Below the pieces are notes generated by a model that saw nothing but the letters and a program-made list of their open reading frames with translations, was not told where the DNA came from and did not search any database. Source: Desulfovibrionaceae bacterium (lineage in GTDB: Bacteria > Desulfobacterota > Desulfovibrionia > Desulfovibrionales > Desulfovibrionaceae). From it: a stretch of 51,245 nt of DNA. The position numbers and the translations under genes are program-made. Numbering within the stretch: the stretch's first letter is position 1; each line of letters opens with the position of its first letter. Shown piece after piece: positions 17,526-26,662 of this stretch. The DNA is taken from assembly GCA_031082225.1 (NCBI GenBank), contig JAVHLG010000030.1, positions 1-51,245 on the forward strand, given 5' to 3'.

Positions 17526-18368
17526 CTACTGCGCGATGCGCCCGCGCCGGTACTGGATGTAGAAATCGCGCATGGAAACGTACGGCTCCAGAGCCGACTT
17601 TTTCATGGACTCGTAGTCGTCGAGATATTCCGGCAGACGGTTGAACCGGTTACCGGCGCTTATGGCATAGCTCAGGTACCAGGTCTGGTCCTGTCCCTTG
17701 TAATCCCAAAGGCCGAAGATCCAGGTCAGGGGATTGGCCGCGATGTCGCCCGCCAACCCCACGGAGTCCCGGGCGCTGGATGGGCCAAGAAGCGGCCAGA
17801 CGATATAGAAGCCCTCGCCCATGCCGTAATAGCCAAGGGTCTGTCCGAAGTCCTCGTTGCCGGGCTGGAGGTTGGGGTCGGATTTGGCCAGATCGAAGAA
17901 GCCGCCCACGCCGAAGGTGGAGTTGATCATGAACCGCCCGAATTCCCTGGCGGCCTTGGTCAGGTTGAGCTGCAACAGGGCGTTGAGGAACCGGACGGGA
18001 AAGGTGAAGTTGTCGTAGACGTTTTTCATGCCGGTGCGGGCGAATTCCGGCACCACGTACCGATAGCCCTGCACTACGGGTCGGATGCCGGTGTAGAAAT
18101 AGTCGTTGAAGGTGAACCAGAAGCGGTTCCAGCCGTAGAGCGGATCGTTGACCGGCTCGGAAAGGGTCTCGCCATCCTCGGCCTGGGCGTCGCCCGGCTC
18201 GGCGGGGTCCGCAGGGGCGGCGGTCGGCTCGGCCTGGGCGGCGGCCTCCGTTTTGGGGGCGAAATCCCGGGCGGCCTGGCTCTTTTTCCCATTACAACCT
18301 GTCGCCAAGGCAAAGATGGGCAACAGCAGGATAACAAGCGCCGCTAAGTGGAGAGGGTGTCGATTCAT
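17526..18368 (-). CDS. mlaA: MlaA (VacJ) family outer-membrane lipoprotein
   Basis: Outer-membrane component of the Mla phospholipid transport system, removing mislocalised phospholipids from the outer leaflet. The lipoprotein signal ends at ALATGC (lipid Cys25), followed by a ~40-residue Ala/Pro/Glu-rich linker. The MlaA core begins at DPLYGWNRFWFTFND and contains RFMINSTFGVGGFFD, ANPLTW and YVSMRDFYIQYRRG, all typical. Length 280 aa. It is the last gene of the leftward mlaE-mlaD-mlaC-mlaA set and is followed by a strong terminator. Confidence 0.95.
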   Translation of the reverse strand: MNRHPLHLAALVILLLPIFALATGCNGKKSQAARDFAPKTEAAAQAEPTAAPADPAEPGDAQAEDGETLSEPVNDPLYGWNRFWFTFNDYFYTGIRPVVQGYRYVVPEFARTGMKNVYDNFTFPVRFLNALLQLNLTKAAREFGRFMINSTFGVGGFFDLAKSDPNLQPGNEDFGQTLGYYGMGEGFYIVWPLLGPSSARDSVGLAGDIAANPLTWIFGLWDYKGQDQTWYLSYAISAGNRFNRLPEYLDDYESMKKSALEPYVSMRDFYIQYRRGRIAQ

Positions 18369-18429
18369 GATAGACCCGTTAGAAATGCAGGTTGCATAGG
18401 CAAATAAATATAAGCTGTCAACGTCCCCG

Positions 18430-19017
18430 TCAAGATTTTTTCGAAATCATATCAATGAGCGTGTCGGGAGATTCCTTCATCAGGATCTGGGTGAACTGGT
18501 TGCGATAGTTCTGCACCAGACTGACCCCTTCGATGATGACGTCATAGACGTACCACCCGTCGGCGTTGAGCATCCGGTAGGTGATGGGGATGTTGCGCCC
18601 CTTGCTGGTGACGATGGTGGGAATCTCCGCGCGGTCGGCGGCGAGCATCTTTTCAGCGAGGTAGTTGACCTTTTCGTCGGTGTAGCCCTCGATGCGGTCC
18701 AGATACGTGTTTTGCAGAAGCGTCATAAACGAGTTGGAAAAACGTTCCTGCTGGGCCGGGCTGAACTTGTCCCAATTCGTGGCCAGGGCCCGGCGCGACA
18801 GTTCCTTGGCGTTGAAAATGCCCTGGATGGTCTTGATGAGCTTTTCGCGCATGGCGGGCTTTGTGGCGGCGTCCTTGTAGGCGGGATCCTGCAGAAGCAG
18901 GATGACCTGGTCCACGGAGCGTTGCAGGGTCTCCTTGGGGGACTCGGCCAAGGCCGTGGCCGGAAACAGGAGCAAAGCCGCGACAAGTATGGCGAGCCGT
19001 TTGAAGTCACGTATCAT
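18430..19017 (-). CDS. mlaC: MlaC family periplasmic phospholipid-binding protein
   Basis: Soluble periplasmic shuttle (Tol-Tol-Ttg2 family) carrying phospholipid between MlaA and the inner-membrane Mla complex. A signal peptide (MIRDFKRLAILVAALLLF, cleavage after ALA) is followed by the family sequence SPKETLQRSVDQVILLL. It continues with an RRALATNWDKFSPAQQERFSNSFMTLLQNTYL-type segment and GWYVYDVIIEGVSLVQNYRNQF, the hallmark of MlaC. Length 195 aa. The gap to mlaA is 61 bp. Confidence 0.95.
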   Translation of the reverse strand: MIRDFKRLAILVAALLLFPATALAESPKETLQRSVDQVILLLQDPAYKDAATKPAMREKLIKTIQGIFNAKELSRRALATNWDKFSPAQQERFSNSFMTLLQNTYLDRIEGYTDEKVNYLAEKMLAADRAEIPTIVTSKGRNIPITYRMLNADGWYVYDVIIEGVSLVQNYRNQFTQILMKESPDTLIDMISKKS

Positions 19018-19069
19018 GCCGGTCGACCTCGGAATGGTTTCACGGGGAGGCTTGTGGCGTCGCCGCGTG

Positions 19070-19519
19070 TCATTTTACGCCGCCAAAAACGTATTTGCCG
19101 ATCAGGTCCGTCAAGTCCACGGACGACTCCGTTTCCAGCAGCATCCCCCCCGGGTTGACCATGACGCCGGAACCGCCCGGGGATATTTTGACGTATTTGT
19201 CGCCGATAAGGCCGCTGGTCTTGATGGAGGCAATGGCGTCGTCCGTCAGACGAACGTCATTTTGGATGCGAAGCTCCACCACGGCGGTGTTGTCTTCGGG
19301 GTGCAGCCCGATGGAGGACACCTTGCCCACCCGGACCCCGGCCATCTCCACGAAGGCGCCGTTTCCAAGGCCCGTCACGTCGTTGAAGCGCGCGTACACC
19401 GTATAGGTGTCGCCCCCGAAAATTTCCATCTTTCCCAGCTTGACGGTCAGGTAGGCCACACACAAAAGGCCTGCCAGGACGAAGACGCCGACGGCCGTCT
19501 CAATGGAGTATTTTTTCAT
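19070..19519 (-). CDS. mlaD: MlaD family MCE-domain lipid transporter subunit
   Basis: Inner-membrane-anchored MCE protein forming the hexameric ring through which lipids pass. One N-terminal TM (about residues 7-27, ETAVGVFVLAGLLCVAYL) is followed by a single MCE domain. Conserved elements include the ARFNDVTGL, VEMAGVRVGKV and KTSGLIGDKYVKISPGG stretches. Length 149 aa, normal for MlaD. It lies 62 bp after mlaE and 52 bp before mlaC, with no room for other genes in between. Confidence 0.95.
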   Translation of the reverse strand: MKKYSIETAVGVFVLAGLLCVAYLTVKLGKMEIFGGDTYTVYARFNDVTGLGNGAFVEMAGVRVGKVSSIGLHPEDNTAVVELRIQNDVRLTDDAIASIKTSGLIGDKYVKISPGGSGVMVNPGGMLLETESSVDLTDLIGKYVFGGVK

Positions 19520-19581
19520 GTCGCACAGGTTGTACGGTCATCCCGCCCGGGTTGCAAGGACCGTGTCGGCGGCCCCGGGGT

Positions 19582-20439
19582 TTACAGCAAAAGAGAAGTC
19601 AGGACGTAATCGGCCACCAGAACGGACACGCAGGAGACGACCACCGCCGAGGTGGTGGCCAGACTGACGCCCTTGGCCCCGAACCCCCCTGGCCGCAGAT
19701 GGGTGAAATAGCCCTGGTAGCAGCATACGGCCGCCACCAGCAGGGCAAAGACCAGGGATTTGACGAAACCGCCCGTGACGTCGGCCAGGACCACCGAGGC
19801 GTCGATGCGTTGGAAATAGACCCCGGGATTGATGCCCAGCATGATCACCCCGGTCAGATAGCCGCCCATGATCCCGATGACGTCGAAAATGGCCGTGAGC
19901 AGGGGGAAGGAGATGATGGCCGCAGCCAGGCGCGGGGCGATGAGATAGCGCATGGGATCGATGTCCATGGTCGCCAGGGCGTCGATCTGTTCGGAGATGC
20001 GCATGATGCCGATTTCGGCGGCCATGGACGAACCGGCCCGGCCGGTGATCATGATGGCCGTCAAGACCGGCCCGAGTTCGCGGATGATGGACAGGGCCAC
20101 GGCCGCCCCCAAGAGCCCCTCGGAGCCGAACTTGACCAGGGTGTAATAGCCCTGGAGCCCCAGGACCATGCCCGTGAACAGGCCGATGAGCGCGATGACG
20201 AAGATGGATTTGACGCCGATGAAATAGGTCTGCTGCACGATCTTGGAGATCTGCAGGGGCAGGGAAAAAATGTGCCGCAGCCCCAGGAGGGTGAAGACGG
20301 TCACCCCGCCCAGTTCGGAAACGGCGCGAATGGCCGCCCGGCCGAGAAGGGCCAGGGGATTTCGCACGGCGGAGGTGGCGGCTGGTGACGTGGGCATGGC
20401 GTGTGGCGTCATCTCCAGGTGACTTTGTAAGACTTTCAT
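19582..20439 (-). CDS. mlaE: MlaE family ABC transporter permease
   Basis: Membrane permease of the Mla lipid transporter. Hydrophobic, with about five helices and the family segments IREGPVLTAIMITGR-like (here IRELGPVLTAIMITGRAGSSMAAEIG) and EQIDALATMDIDPMRYL. The start is uncertain: ATG 20439 lacks an SD, while ATG 20412 directly abuts GGAG and ATG 20397 lies further in. About 20-30 N-terminal residues therefore may not be translated. First gene of the mla operon. The cognate ATPase gene mlaF, usually beside mlaE, is absent from the operon and from this window. A T-rich stretch upstream (20440-20480) probably holds the promoter. Confidence 0.93.
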   Translation of the reverse strand: MKVLQSHLEMTPHAMPTSPAATSAVRNPLALLGRAAIRAVSELGGVTVFTLLGLRHIFSLPLQISKIVQQTYFIGVKSIFVIALIGLFTGMVLGLQGYYTLVKFGSEGLLGAAVALSIIRELGPVLTAIMITGRAGSSMAAEIGIMRISEQIDALATMDIDPMRYLIAPRLAAAIISFPLLTAIFDVIGIMGGYLTGVIMLGINPGVYFQRIDASVVLADVTGGFVKSLVFALLVAAVCCYQGYFTHLRPGGFGAKGVSLATTSAVVVSCVSVLVADYVLTSLLL

Positions 20440-20580
20440 ACCGTTTCTGTAAAAACGTTGCCCAGGATATCAATTTTTCGACCTGAGGCAAAGGGCGCGC
20501 CAGGGGGGGTTCCGGGCGGGAAGGCCGCATTCCGGATGTGTCCTTGCCGCGGGCAAGATGAATATGCAATCCGGGTGCCG

Positions 20581-20607
20581 AAAAAAAACGGCCCCGGGGG
20601 GGGCCGT
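20581..20607 (-). terminator. Rho-independent terminator of the tetrahaem cytochrome gene
   Basis: On the minus strand ACGGCCCC/GGGGCCGT (20588-20595 with 20600-20607, 4-nt loop) is followed by eight T residues (A-run 20581-20588). It lies 12 bp after the cytochrome stop codon. Confidence 0.92.
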
Positions 20608-20619
20608 TGCGGCGGGGAA

Positions 20620-21222
20620 TCAGTTTGCCTTGGCGGGCATCCCGGGCTTGGCGGGCGGGGCCGCTCCTGGCGTGGTCCCGGTGGGCGCGGTCGTGCCGCC
20701 CGGCGTCGCGGCGGCGGTCGGCGGCGTCTCGGCCTTGGCCGGGGTCTTGGCGGCCTTGGCCAGGGTGGCCGGATCGGACTGGGCCGGATGGCAGGAGGCG
20801 CAGAAGACGCCCAGATCCTTGCCGTTGTTGGTGTTGATGGTCAGATACTTGTAGTTTTGGTTGGAGGGGTGGGGGTCGTGGCAGCCCACGCAGGTCACCA
20901 TGCCCTTGCGCAGCATGGCTTCGGGCACCTTGAGCTTTTTGGGGGTCACGCCCGTGGGGTGGGAATTTTTCAGCATGATGGGCGTGATGCCGCTTTTGTC
21001 GTTGTGGCATCCCAGACACAGGGCGTCCACCTGGGCCGGGTCAAGTTTGCCGCCAAAGGCCGTGGCCTGTTCGGCCAGGGGGGCCACGCTGAAGATGAAG
21101 GGCCCCTTGGCCGCATGCACGCTGTGACAGTCCTTGCAGTCCACATCATGCCCGACCGCCAGGGCCGGGCTGGAACAGAAGATCGCCCCGCAGACGAAAA
21201 TCGCCGCCGCCATGCGTTTCAT
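20620..21222 (-). CDS. Periplasmic tetrahaem cytochrome c (c3/c7-like) with Ala/Pro/Thr-rich tail
   Basis: Exported electron carrier. Signal peptide ends about SSPALA, then four CXXCH motifs: CKDCH, CLGCH, CVGCH and CASCH. The spacing between the first two (about 40 residues) is wider than in classical type I cytochrome c3, so this is a related doubled-CXXCH-type protein and not the canonical TpI-c3. The last ~50 residues are low-complexity Ala, Pro, Thr, Gly and Lys. The start at 21222 is chosen because GGAGGAGGG is spaced 6 nt before it; the ATG at 21228 directly abuts the SD. The redox partner is unknown. Its own terminator follows, so it is transcribed separately from mla. Confidence 0.88.
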   Translation of the reverse strand: MKRMAAAIFVCGAIFCSSPALAVGHDVDCKDCHSVHAAKGPFIFSVAPLAEQATAFGGKLDPAQVDALCLGCHNDKSGITPIMLKNSHPTGVTPKKLKVPEAMLRKGMVTCVGCHDPHPSNQNYKYLTINTNNGKDLGVFCASCHPAQSDPATLAKAAKTPAKAETPPTAAATPGGTTAPTGTTPGAAPPAKPGMPAKAN

Positions 21223-21363
21223 GAACATCCCTCCTCCGTAAGCGTGAGACCCCGGGCCAAGGTCGATGAAAACACCCTTTTGGCGCGTTGTTACACCGCA
21301 AGGCCAGGTGCATCAAGCGGGATCGTGAAAAAAATCACCTTTCCTGGGACAGTGCTGGCGAGG

Positions 21364-23721
21364 TCAACGCGGCGGTGTGGAGCCCAGCGGTGCGCGGCGG
21401 TCTTTGACGTAGGAATTCCCGGGCCGGGATTTGGCGTATTTTTTCACTTCGGCCACCCGCCCACTGAGTTCCTCCATGGTGAAGGGATGGGCGAAGGCGC
21501 AGTCCAGGAAGCCAAGGGACAGGGACATGAGGGGAAACTCCCCCTCCCGGCCGTCGCGGCCACGGCCCACGATGTACCCCCGGGTCCGGTCCTCGGGGGT
21601 GTAGAGATCCGGGGCTGAGGTGGCGAAACGGTCGCAGATGTGGCGGCAGATGTCCTCGGCCCGCTTTTGGCCGCACATGATGATGAAATCGTCCCCGCCC
21701 ACATGTCCGATGAAGTCGTCGGGCTCCCCCTGGCGGCTCACGGCCTCGCGCAAGGCCTCGGCCGTGAGCAGGATGGCCTTGTCGCCGCTTTTGAAGCCGT
21801 AGACGTCGTTGTAGACCTTGAAGTTGTCCAGGTCCACGTAGATGAGGCTTGACGGGATGCCGTCCCGGGAGCGGCGGTTGATCTCGGCCTCGATGGCCAC
21901 GTTTCCGGCCAGTCCCGTGAGGGGGTTGGAGCCCTTGGCCAGTTCCACCTGCACCCGGGCCATGCTGTCGAGCATGGTCTGCACCGAGACCGTGCCGATG
22001 AAGGCCCCGTCCTCGGTGACCAGGATGTCGTCGTAGATTTTGCGGTTTTCCCGGCGCATGGCCATGCTGGCCACCTCTTCCAGGGGCCGGTCGCCCTCGA
22101 CCACCAGGGGGTCGCGGTCCATGAGCTTGACCACCTTGCGATCCGAATACAGCGACAACCCGAACTGGGTGCTTAGGTGCCGGTCCAGGTTGTAGTTCAT
22201 GAGGATGCCCAGGGGCCGTTTTGTGTCCACGATGACCACGTTGGCCATGGGCGGGCGATCCTCCAAAAGCTTTTTCACCTCCCTGATGGTGGGTCCGGGA
22301 ACCACCATCAGGGTCTCCTGGATAAGGTTTTTTACCGGGGTCGAGCATTTGAGTTCGCCCCGGCCCACATCGGAAAACGTGGCCAGGGCCGGGATGCGTG
22401 GGGTGATGGCGGGCTTGGGGAATGCCGGCCGGGAAAAGTAGTACCCCTGTCCGGCCTGGACCCCCATGGAGGCCAGGGAGGTCAGTTCGGTTTCGGACTC
22501 GATGCCCACGGCGATCACCCGGCCTTTGATCTTCTCGCCCAGGCACACCAGGGTTTCCATCATGACCCGGTTGAAGGGGTTGGACTGGATGCCGCCGATG
22601 ACCGACACGTCGGCCTTGATAAAGTCCGGCCGGATGCGGCACAGGGCCCGAAGCGTCATGTTGCCCGCCCCTATGTCGTCCATGGCCACCCGGACGCCCT
22701 TGTCCCGGTACAGTTCGAGTTTCTGCTGGAGGATGTCCAGGTCGCCTGCGGTCTGGCGCTCGGTGAATTCGAACACCAGGTTGTCGGGGTGCAGGCCGTG
22801 GTCGCCCAGATAGCCCGGGATGCCGGCCGGGGTGAACTGGGGATCGGTGAAGGAGGCCGGATGGATGTTGATGAAAAGCAGTTGTCCGGGTTCCATGGGC
22901 CCAAGCCCGGCCACGGCCGTCTGGAAAAAGAGCTGTTCCAGGGCGAAGACCTGGCCGATGCCCTCGGCAAAGGACAAAAGGGCCAGGGGGTCGTGAAACG
23001 GCGTGCCTTCGGGGCCGCGTAAAAAGGCTTCATAGCCCAGGACCGTGCCTGGGGCGAAATCCACCACGGGTTGATAGACCGGCTGAAGCAGCTTGTCGCG
23101 CATGATGGTCAGGAAGAGTTCGTGCAGCCTGGCCCGGGTGTCGAGCATCTCCTCCGTGTTTTCCCGCCCCAGGCGCACGGCCCGCAGATAGGCCCCCAGG
23201 GCGGCCCGGTCCATGCGTTCCCGATCATCCGTGGGGGCGATGTCGATGGCGCTGTATCCCACGGCCAGGGGCACAGCGGGCTCGCCGGGTCCGAAGGCGT
23301 GCTGTGCGGCGGCGGCGAGGCTTTCGCGTCGGATGGCCGGATAGGCCTTGGCCAGGGTGGCCTCGCGGCCCGGGGGATGGGCCAGGAGCATGACCGCCCC
23401 GGCTGGCCCGGCGGTGAATAGGGCCACGGGGCGGCAATCCGGAACCTCGTGCCGCAGGGCGTTTCTGGCGGCCTCCACCAGGCACTCCATGACGAAAAGC
23501 CCCTGGCTGGGGCCGCTGGCCCCGTGCTGGAAGGCCTCCTCGGGCATGCCCAGGGTCAGGATGCCGAGGCCTTCGCTTTCGGCCTCCTCGCGCAGCACGC
23601 CCCACACCTCGTCCGGAAGAAACCGCCGGACCTTGCTGACCAGGGCGTTTTTTTCCATGGTTCTGTTTTTTTCGAGCATTCCTTTGAACATGAGCGACGA
23701 TGCGATTTCGGGATGATTCAT
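21364..23721 (-). CDS. EAL-CBS-GGDEF protein, cyclic-di-GMP turnover or sensing
   Basis: Soluble c-di-GMP protein of 785 aa. The EAL domain (about residues 215-455) keeps INIHP, EFTER, MDDIGAG, FIKAD and AGQGYYFSRP, although the signature itself reads YEAFLRG, so phosphodiesterase activity is plausible. A CBS pair follows (PLVVEGDRPLEEV, VTEDGAFIGTVS). The C-terminal GGDEF domain reads HVGGDDF near 674, with DLDNFKVYND present; cyclase activity is uncertain. The N-terminal 200 residues resemble no domain I can name. AAGGAGGTGA lies 5 nt before ATG 23721, an almost perfect SD. It is 12 bp downstream of another GGDEF-EAL gene, so the two are cotranscribed. Confidence 0.9.
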   Translation of the reverse strand: MNHPEIASSLMFKGMLEKNRTMEKNALVSKVRRFLPDEVWGVLREEAESEGLGILTLGMPEEAFQHGASGPSQGLFVMECLVEAARNALRHEVPDCRPVALFTAGPAGAVMLLAHPPGREATLAKAYPAIRRESLAAAAQHAFGPGEPAVPLAVGYSAIDIAPTDDRERMDRAALGAYLRAVRLGRENTEEMLDTRARLHELFLTIMRDKLLQPVYQPVVDFAPGTVLGYEAFLRGPEGTPFHDPLALLSFAEGIGQVFALEQLFFQTAVAGLGPMEPGQLLFINIHPASFTDPQFTPAGIPGYLGDHGLHPDNLVFEFTERQTAGDLDILQQKLELYRDKGVRVAMDDIGAGNMTLRALCRIRPDFIKADVSVIGGIQSNPFNRVMMETLVCLGEKIKGRVIAVGIESETELTSLASMGVQAGQGYYFSRPAFPKPAITPRIPALATFSDVGRGELKCSTPVKNLIQETLMVVPGPTIREVKKLLEDRPPMANVVIVDTKRPLGILMNYNLDRHLSTQFGLSLYSDRKVVKLMDRDPLVVEGDRPLEEVASMAMRRENRKIYDDILVTEDGAFIGTVSVQTMLDSMARVQVELAKGSNPLTGLAGNVAIEAEINRRSRDGIPSSLIYVDLDNFKVYNDVYGFKSGDKAILLTAEALREAVSRQGEPDDFIGHVGGDDFIIMCGQKRAEDICRHICDRFATSAPDLYTPEDRTRGYIVGRGRDGREGEFPLMSLSLGFLDCAFAHPFTMEELSGRVAEVKKYAKSRPGNSYVKDRRAPLGSTPPR

Positions 23722-23733
23722 GGCGTCACCTCC

Positions 23734-26502
23734 TTATGGAAGCGTCCTTGAATGCCTGGGATGTGAGGGGTTGGCACAGGGGGGCGACGGGGACTCGGCG
23801 CCATCCACCACGGACTCGAAAGGCCCGGGCCGGGCGAAGCGGTAGCCCTGGCCCAGGAGGCAGTCCATGGCCACCAGCCGTTCCCATTGGACATCCGTCT
23901 CAATGCCCTCGGCAATGACCGACATGTCCAGGTTTTTGGCCAGGGTCAGGATGGAGTGGACGATCTTGCCGTTTTTGTCACCGCCTAGGCCCAGTCCGCT
24001 GATGAAGGAGCGGTCGATCTTGAGGGTGTCGAAGGGAAAGGCGTGCAGATGGCTTAAGGACGAATAGCCCGTGCCGAAATCGTCCATGGACAGCCCCACC
24101 CCGAGATCGCGCAGACTCTCCAGAAGCCGGGCGGCCTGGCCGGGGTTGGCGGCGATGGCGCTTTCCGTGACCTCCAGCTTGAGCAGCCCCGGGGCCAGGC
24201 CGGTGTGGGCCAGCACCCGGCTGATGTCCGCCACCAGGCCCTCGTGGTCGAACTGCCGCACGGAGAGGTTCACGGAGACGAAAAGCGTCTGCTTTGATCC
24301 GGCCTGGGCGTTGAAGGCGGCCACCCGGCGGCAGGCCTCGGCCAGGACGAAGCCGCCGATGTCCACGATGAGTCCGGTTTCCTCGGCCATGGGCACGAAT
24401 TCCATGGGAGCGATCAGCCCCCGGGTGGGGTGCCGCCAGCGGACCAGGGCCTCGACGCCCACGGTCCGGGACGGGGAAAGCGACAGGATGGGCTGGTAGT
24501 GGACCTCGAATTCGTCCCGGTCCACGGCCTTGCGCAGATCCGTCTCCAGGGCCAGGAGGCTGACGGCCTGCTTGTGCATCCGGGAGTGGAAGACCCGGTA
24601 GCCTCCCTTGCCCCGGGCCTTGGCCTTGAACATGGCCGTGTCCGCGTCGCGCACGATCTGGTCGGGATCGGTGTAGTCCGGGGTGCTGTAGACGATGCCG
24701 ATGCTGGCCGAGGCGAACACCTCGCCCTCGTCCATGGCGAAGGGCCGGGCCAGGGATTCCCGGATGCGCTCCGCCACCCGGATGGCCTGCCGGTCGTCGT
24801 CGATCTCGTCGAGCAACAGGATGAATTCGTCCCCGCCGAACCGGGCCACGGTATCCACCCGGCGCAGGCAGTCCGCGATCCTGCGGCCGATCCGGGCCAG
24901 GAGCCGGTCGCCCACGGAATGCCCCAGGGAGTCGTTGATGAGCTGGAAGCGGTCCAGATCCACGAAAAGCACGGCGAACTGATACCCCGGCTTGCGTTTG
25001 ATGCGCTCGATGGCGTGGGTCAGGCGGTCCAGGAAAAGGGCCCGGTTGGGCAGCCCGGTCAGGGCGTCCAGGAAGACGTGGCGTTTGAGCTGTTCCTCGA
25101 AGGCCTTGCGGTCGGTCACGTCCCGGCAGTTGAGGATGATGCCGGACACGGCGTCGTCGGTCAGGCAGTTGGTGGCCGTGGCCTCCAGGAAAAGGGGGGA
25201 GCCGTCGCGTCGGAAGCGCCGGAATTCGAAGGCCGGGCTGTCATCGGGGTTGGCCGCCACGGCCTTCAGGATGCCCCCGAACATGGTGTGGTCGTCGGGA
25301 TGCATGTGGCTTTCAAGCCGCGTCCCGGCGGTCTCCTCGATGCTCAGGCCCAGGCGTCTGGCGGCCGAGGGGCTCTCGTGGAGGATGCGGCCCAGCGCGT
25401 CCACGATGGTGATGATGTCCGTGGATTTTTCGATGATGGAGCCGTGAAAACGTTCCCGGCGGACCAGTTCGTCCATGGCCCGGCGCTGGCGGGTGACGTC
25501 GCCGCCCACGCACAGGATCCCCGTGACCACCCCGTTTTCCAGGATGGGCCGGTTGGCCCAGGACACGAAGACGCGTTCCCCGTTTTTGCGCAGGTTTTCG
25601 TTTTCGCTCTCGGGATAGGCCTCGGGGTGGGCGCAGAGGGCGTGGAAAAAGGCCGCCAGGTCGCGACCCGAGGAATCCGACGGAGGGAGGATGGTCTCCA
25701 GGGCGTTTCTGCCCACCAGTTCCTCCCGGGAGAACCCGAAAAACCGCTGGGCGAATTCGTTGGCGAAGGTGATGCGGCCCGTCCGGTCCAGACGCAGGAT
25801 GATGCAGTTGGTGAGTTCCACGATCTCCCGGTAGCGCGCCTCGCTGTCCTTTAAGGGGGTCACGTCGCGCACCACGGCCAGGACGGACCGGCCCGGCAAA
25901 GGGGTCAGGGCGGCGGAGAAATGGCGGCGCACCCGGCCCCGGCCCGAGGAAAAGTCCACATGCTGCACCAAGCGCTGCTCCACGGCGTGGCACAGCGCCT
26001 GCCGGACGGCGCGGAGGTCCGTCTCCTCCAGGAGCCGGGCAATGTTTTTTCCCACCAGGCGCGCCGGGTCGAATCCCTCGGCATGGTAGGCCGTCCGGGC
26101 CACACGCACCAGACGCCCGTCGTGATCCACCTCCACCACCATGCTGCGCATGGCCGTGAGCATGGCCTGCATCTCGTGGCGCTGGCGGCGGGCGTATCCG
26201 ACGGGGGGGATGCGGGGCGGGGCGGTGTCTGCCGTGCGGCGGCCTTTGGGGGTGACGGCCAGGGTCAGGGCCGAGACGGCCGCCAGGGTGATGGCCAGGT
26301 ATTCCCAGGAGGCGGCCTGAAACGGCCCGGGCAGGGAAACCAGGGCCTTTTCCCAGACGTCCCGGGCGGCGGCCTGGCCGCCGGTCTCCATGGCTGTCGC
26401 CGGGGAGGCGGCGGCCAGCGCCGCAAGCGCGAGAAATACGGCGGCAGAAGCGGCAACAGCGACAAAAGAGGTGAGGATCGATCCCGTCATGCGTCGGGGC
26501 AT
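23734..26502 (-). CDS. Membrane PAS-GGDEF-EAL sensor protein
   Basis: Membrane-anchored c-di-GMP enzyme of 922 aa. Two N-terminal hydrophobic segments flank a short periplasmic loop. Three PAS-type domains follow, seen as TFANEFAQRFFGFSREELVG, VSWANRPILENGVVTGILCVGGDVT and related motifs. The GGDEF domain has DLDRFQLINDSLGHSVGD and the intact ARFGGDEF near 550. The EAL domain starts GVEALVRWRHP and retains SVNLSVRQ, MDDFGTGYSSLSHL, KIDRSF and EGIET. Both activities look intact. ATG 26502 with AGGGAG upstream is preferred over the longest frame from 26622, whose extra 40 residues are not membrane-like. First gene of a two-gene c-di-GMP operon. Confidence 0.92.
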   Translation of the reverse strand: MPRRMTGSILTSFVAVAASAAVFLALAALAAASPATAMETGGQAAARDVWEKALVSLPGPFQAASWEYLAITLAAVSALTLAVTPKGRRTADTAPPRIPPVGYARRQRHEMQAMLTAMRSMVVEVDHDGRLVRVARTAYHAEGFDPARLVGKNIARLLEETDLRAVRQALCHAVEQRLVQHVDFSSGRGRVRRHFSAALTPLPGRSVLAVVRDVTPLKDSEARYREIVELTNCIILRLDRTGRITFANEFAQRFFGFSREELVGRNALETILPPSDSSGRDLAAFFHALCAHPEAYPESENENLRKNGERVFVSWANRPILENGVVTGILCVGGDVTRQRRAMDELVRRERFHGSIIEKSTDIITIVDALGRILHESPSAARRLGLSIEETAGTRLESHMHPDDHTMFGGILKAVAANPDDSPAFEFRRFRRDGSPLFLEATATNCLTDDAVSGIILNCRDVTDRKAFEEQLKRHVFLDALTGLPNRALFLDRLTHAIERIKRKPGYQFAVLFVDLDRFQLINDSLGHSVGDRLLARIGRRIADCLRRVDTVARFGGDEFILLLDEIDDDRQAIRVAERIRESLARPFAMDEGEVFASASIGIVYSTPDYTDPDQIVRDADTAMFKAKARGKGGYRVFHSRMHKQAVSLLALETDLRKAVDRDEFEVHYQPILSLSPSRTVGVEALVRWRHPTRGLIAPMEFVPMAEETGLIVDIGGFVLAEACRRVAAFNAQAGSKQTLFVSVNLSVRQFDHEGLVADISRVLAHTGLAPGLLKLEVTESAIAANPGQAARLLESLRDLGVGLSMDDFGTGYSSLSHLHAFPFDTLKIDRSFISGLGLGGDKNGKIVHSILTLAKNLDMSVIAEGIETDVQWERLVAMDCLLGQGYRFARPGPFESVVDGAESPSPPCANPSHPRHSRTLP

Positions 26503-26662
26503 GAGTCGTTCTCCCTGCATGCGGTGAATAAACGGCAACACATGTCGGCAGTCCGCTTCCTGCCCTACCGAGGTGGCGAATGTGTGACGAGGCCATGCCG
26601 GTCCCGTGTTTCCCCGCTCCACGGAGCGGGCGCATGGGGCGGGACGGGGCGTTGACTGATTG

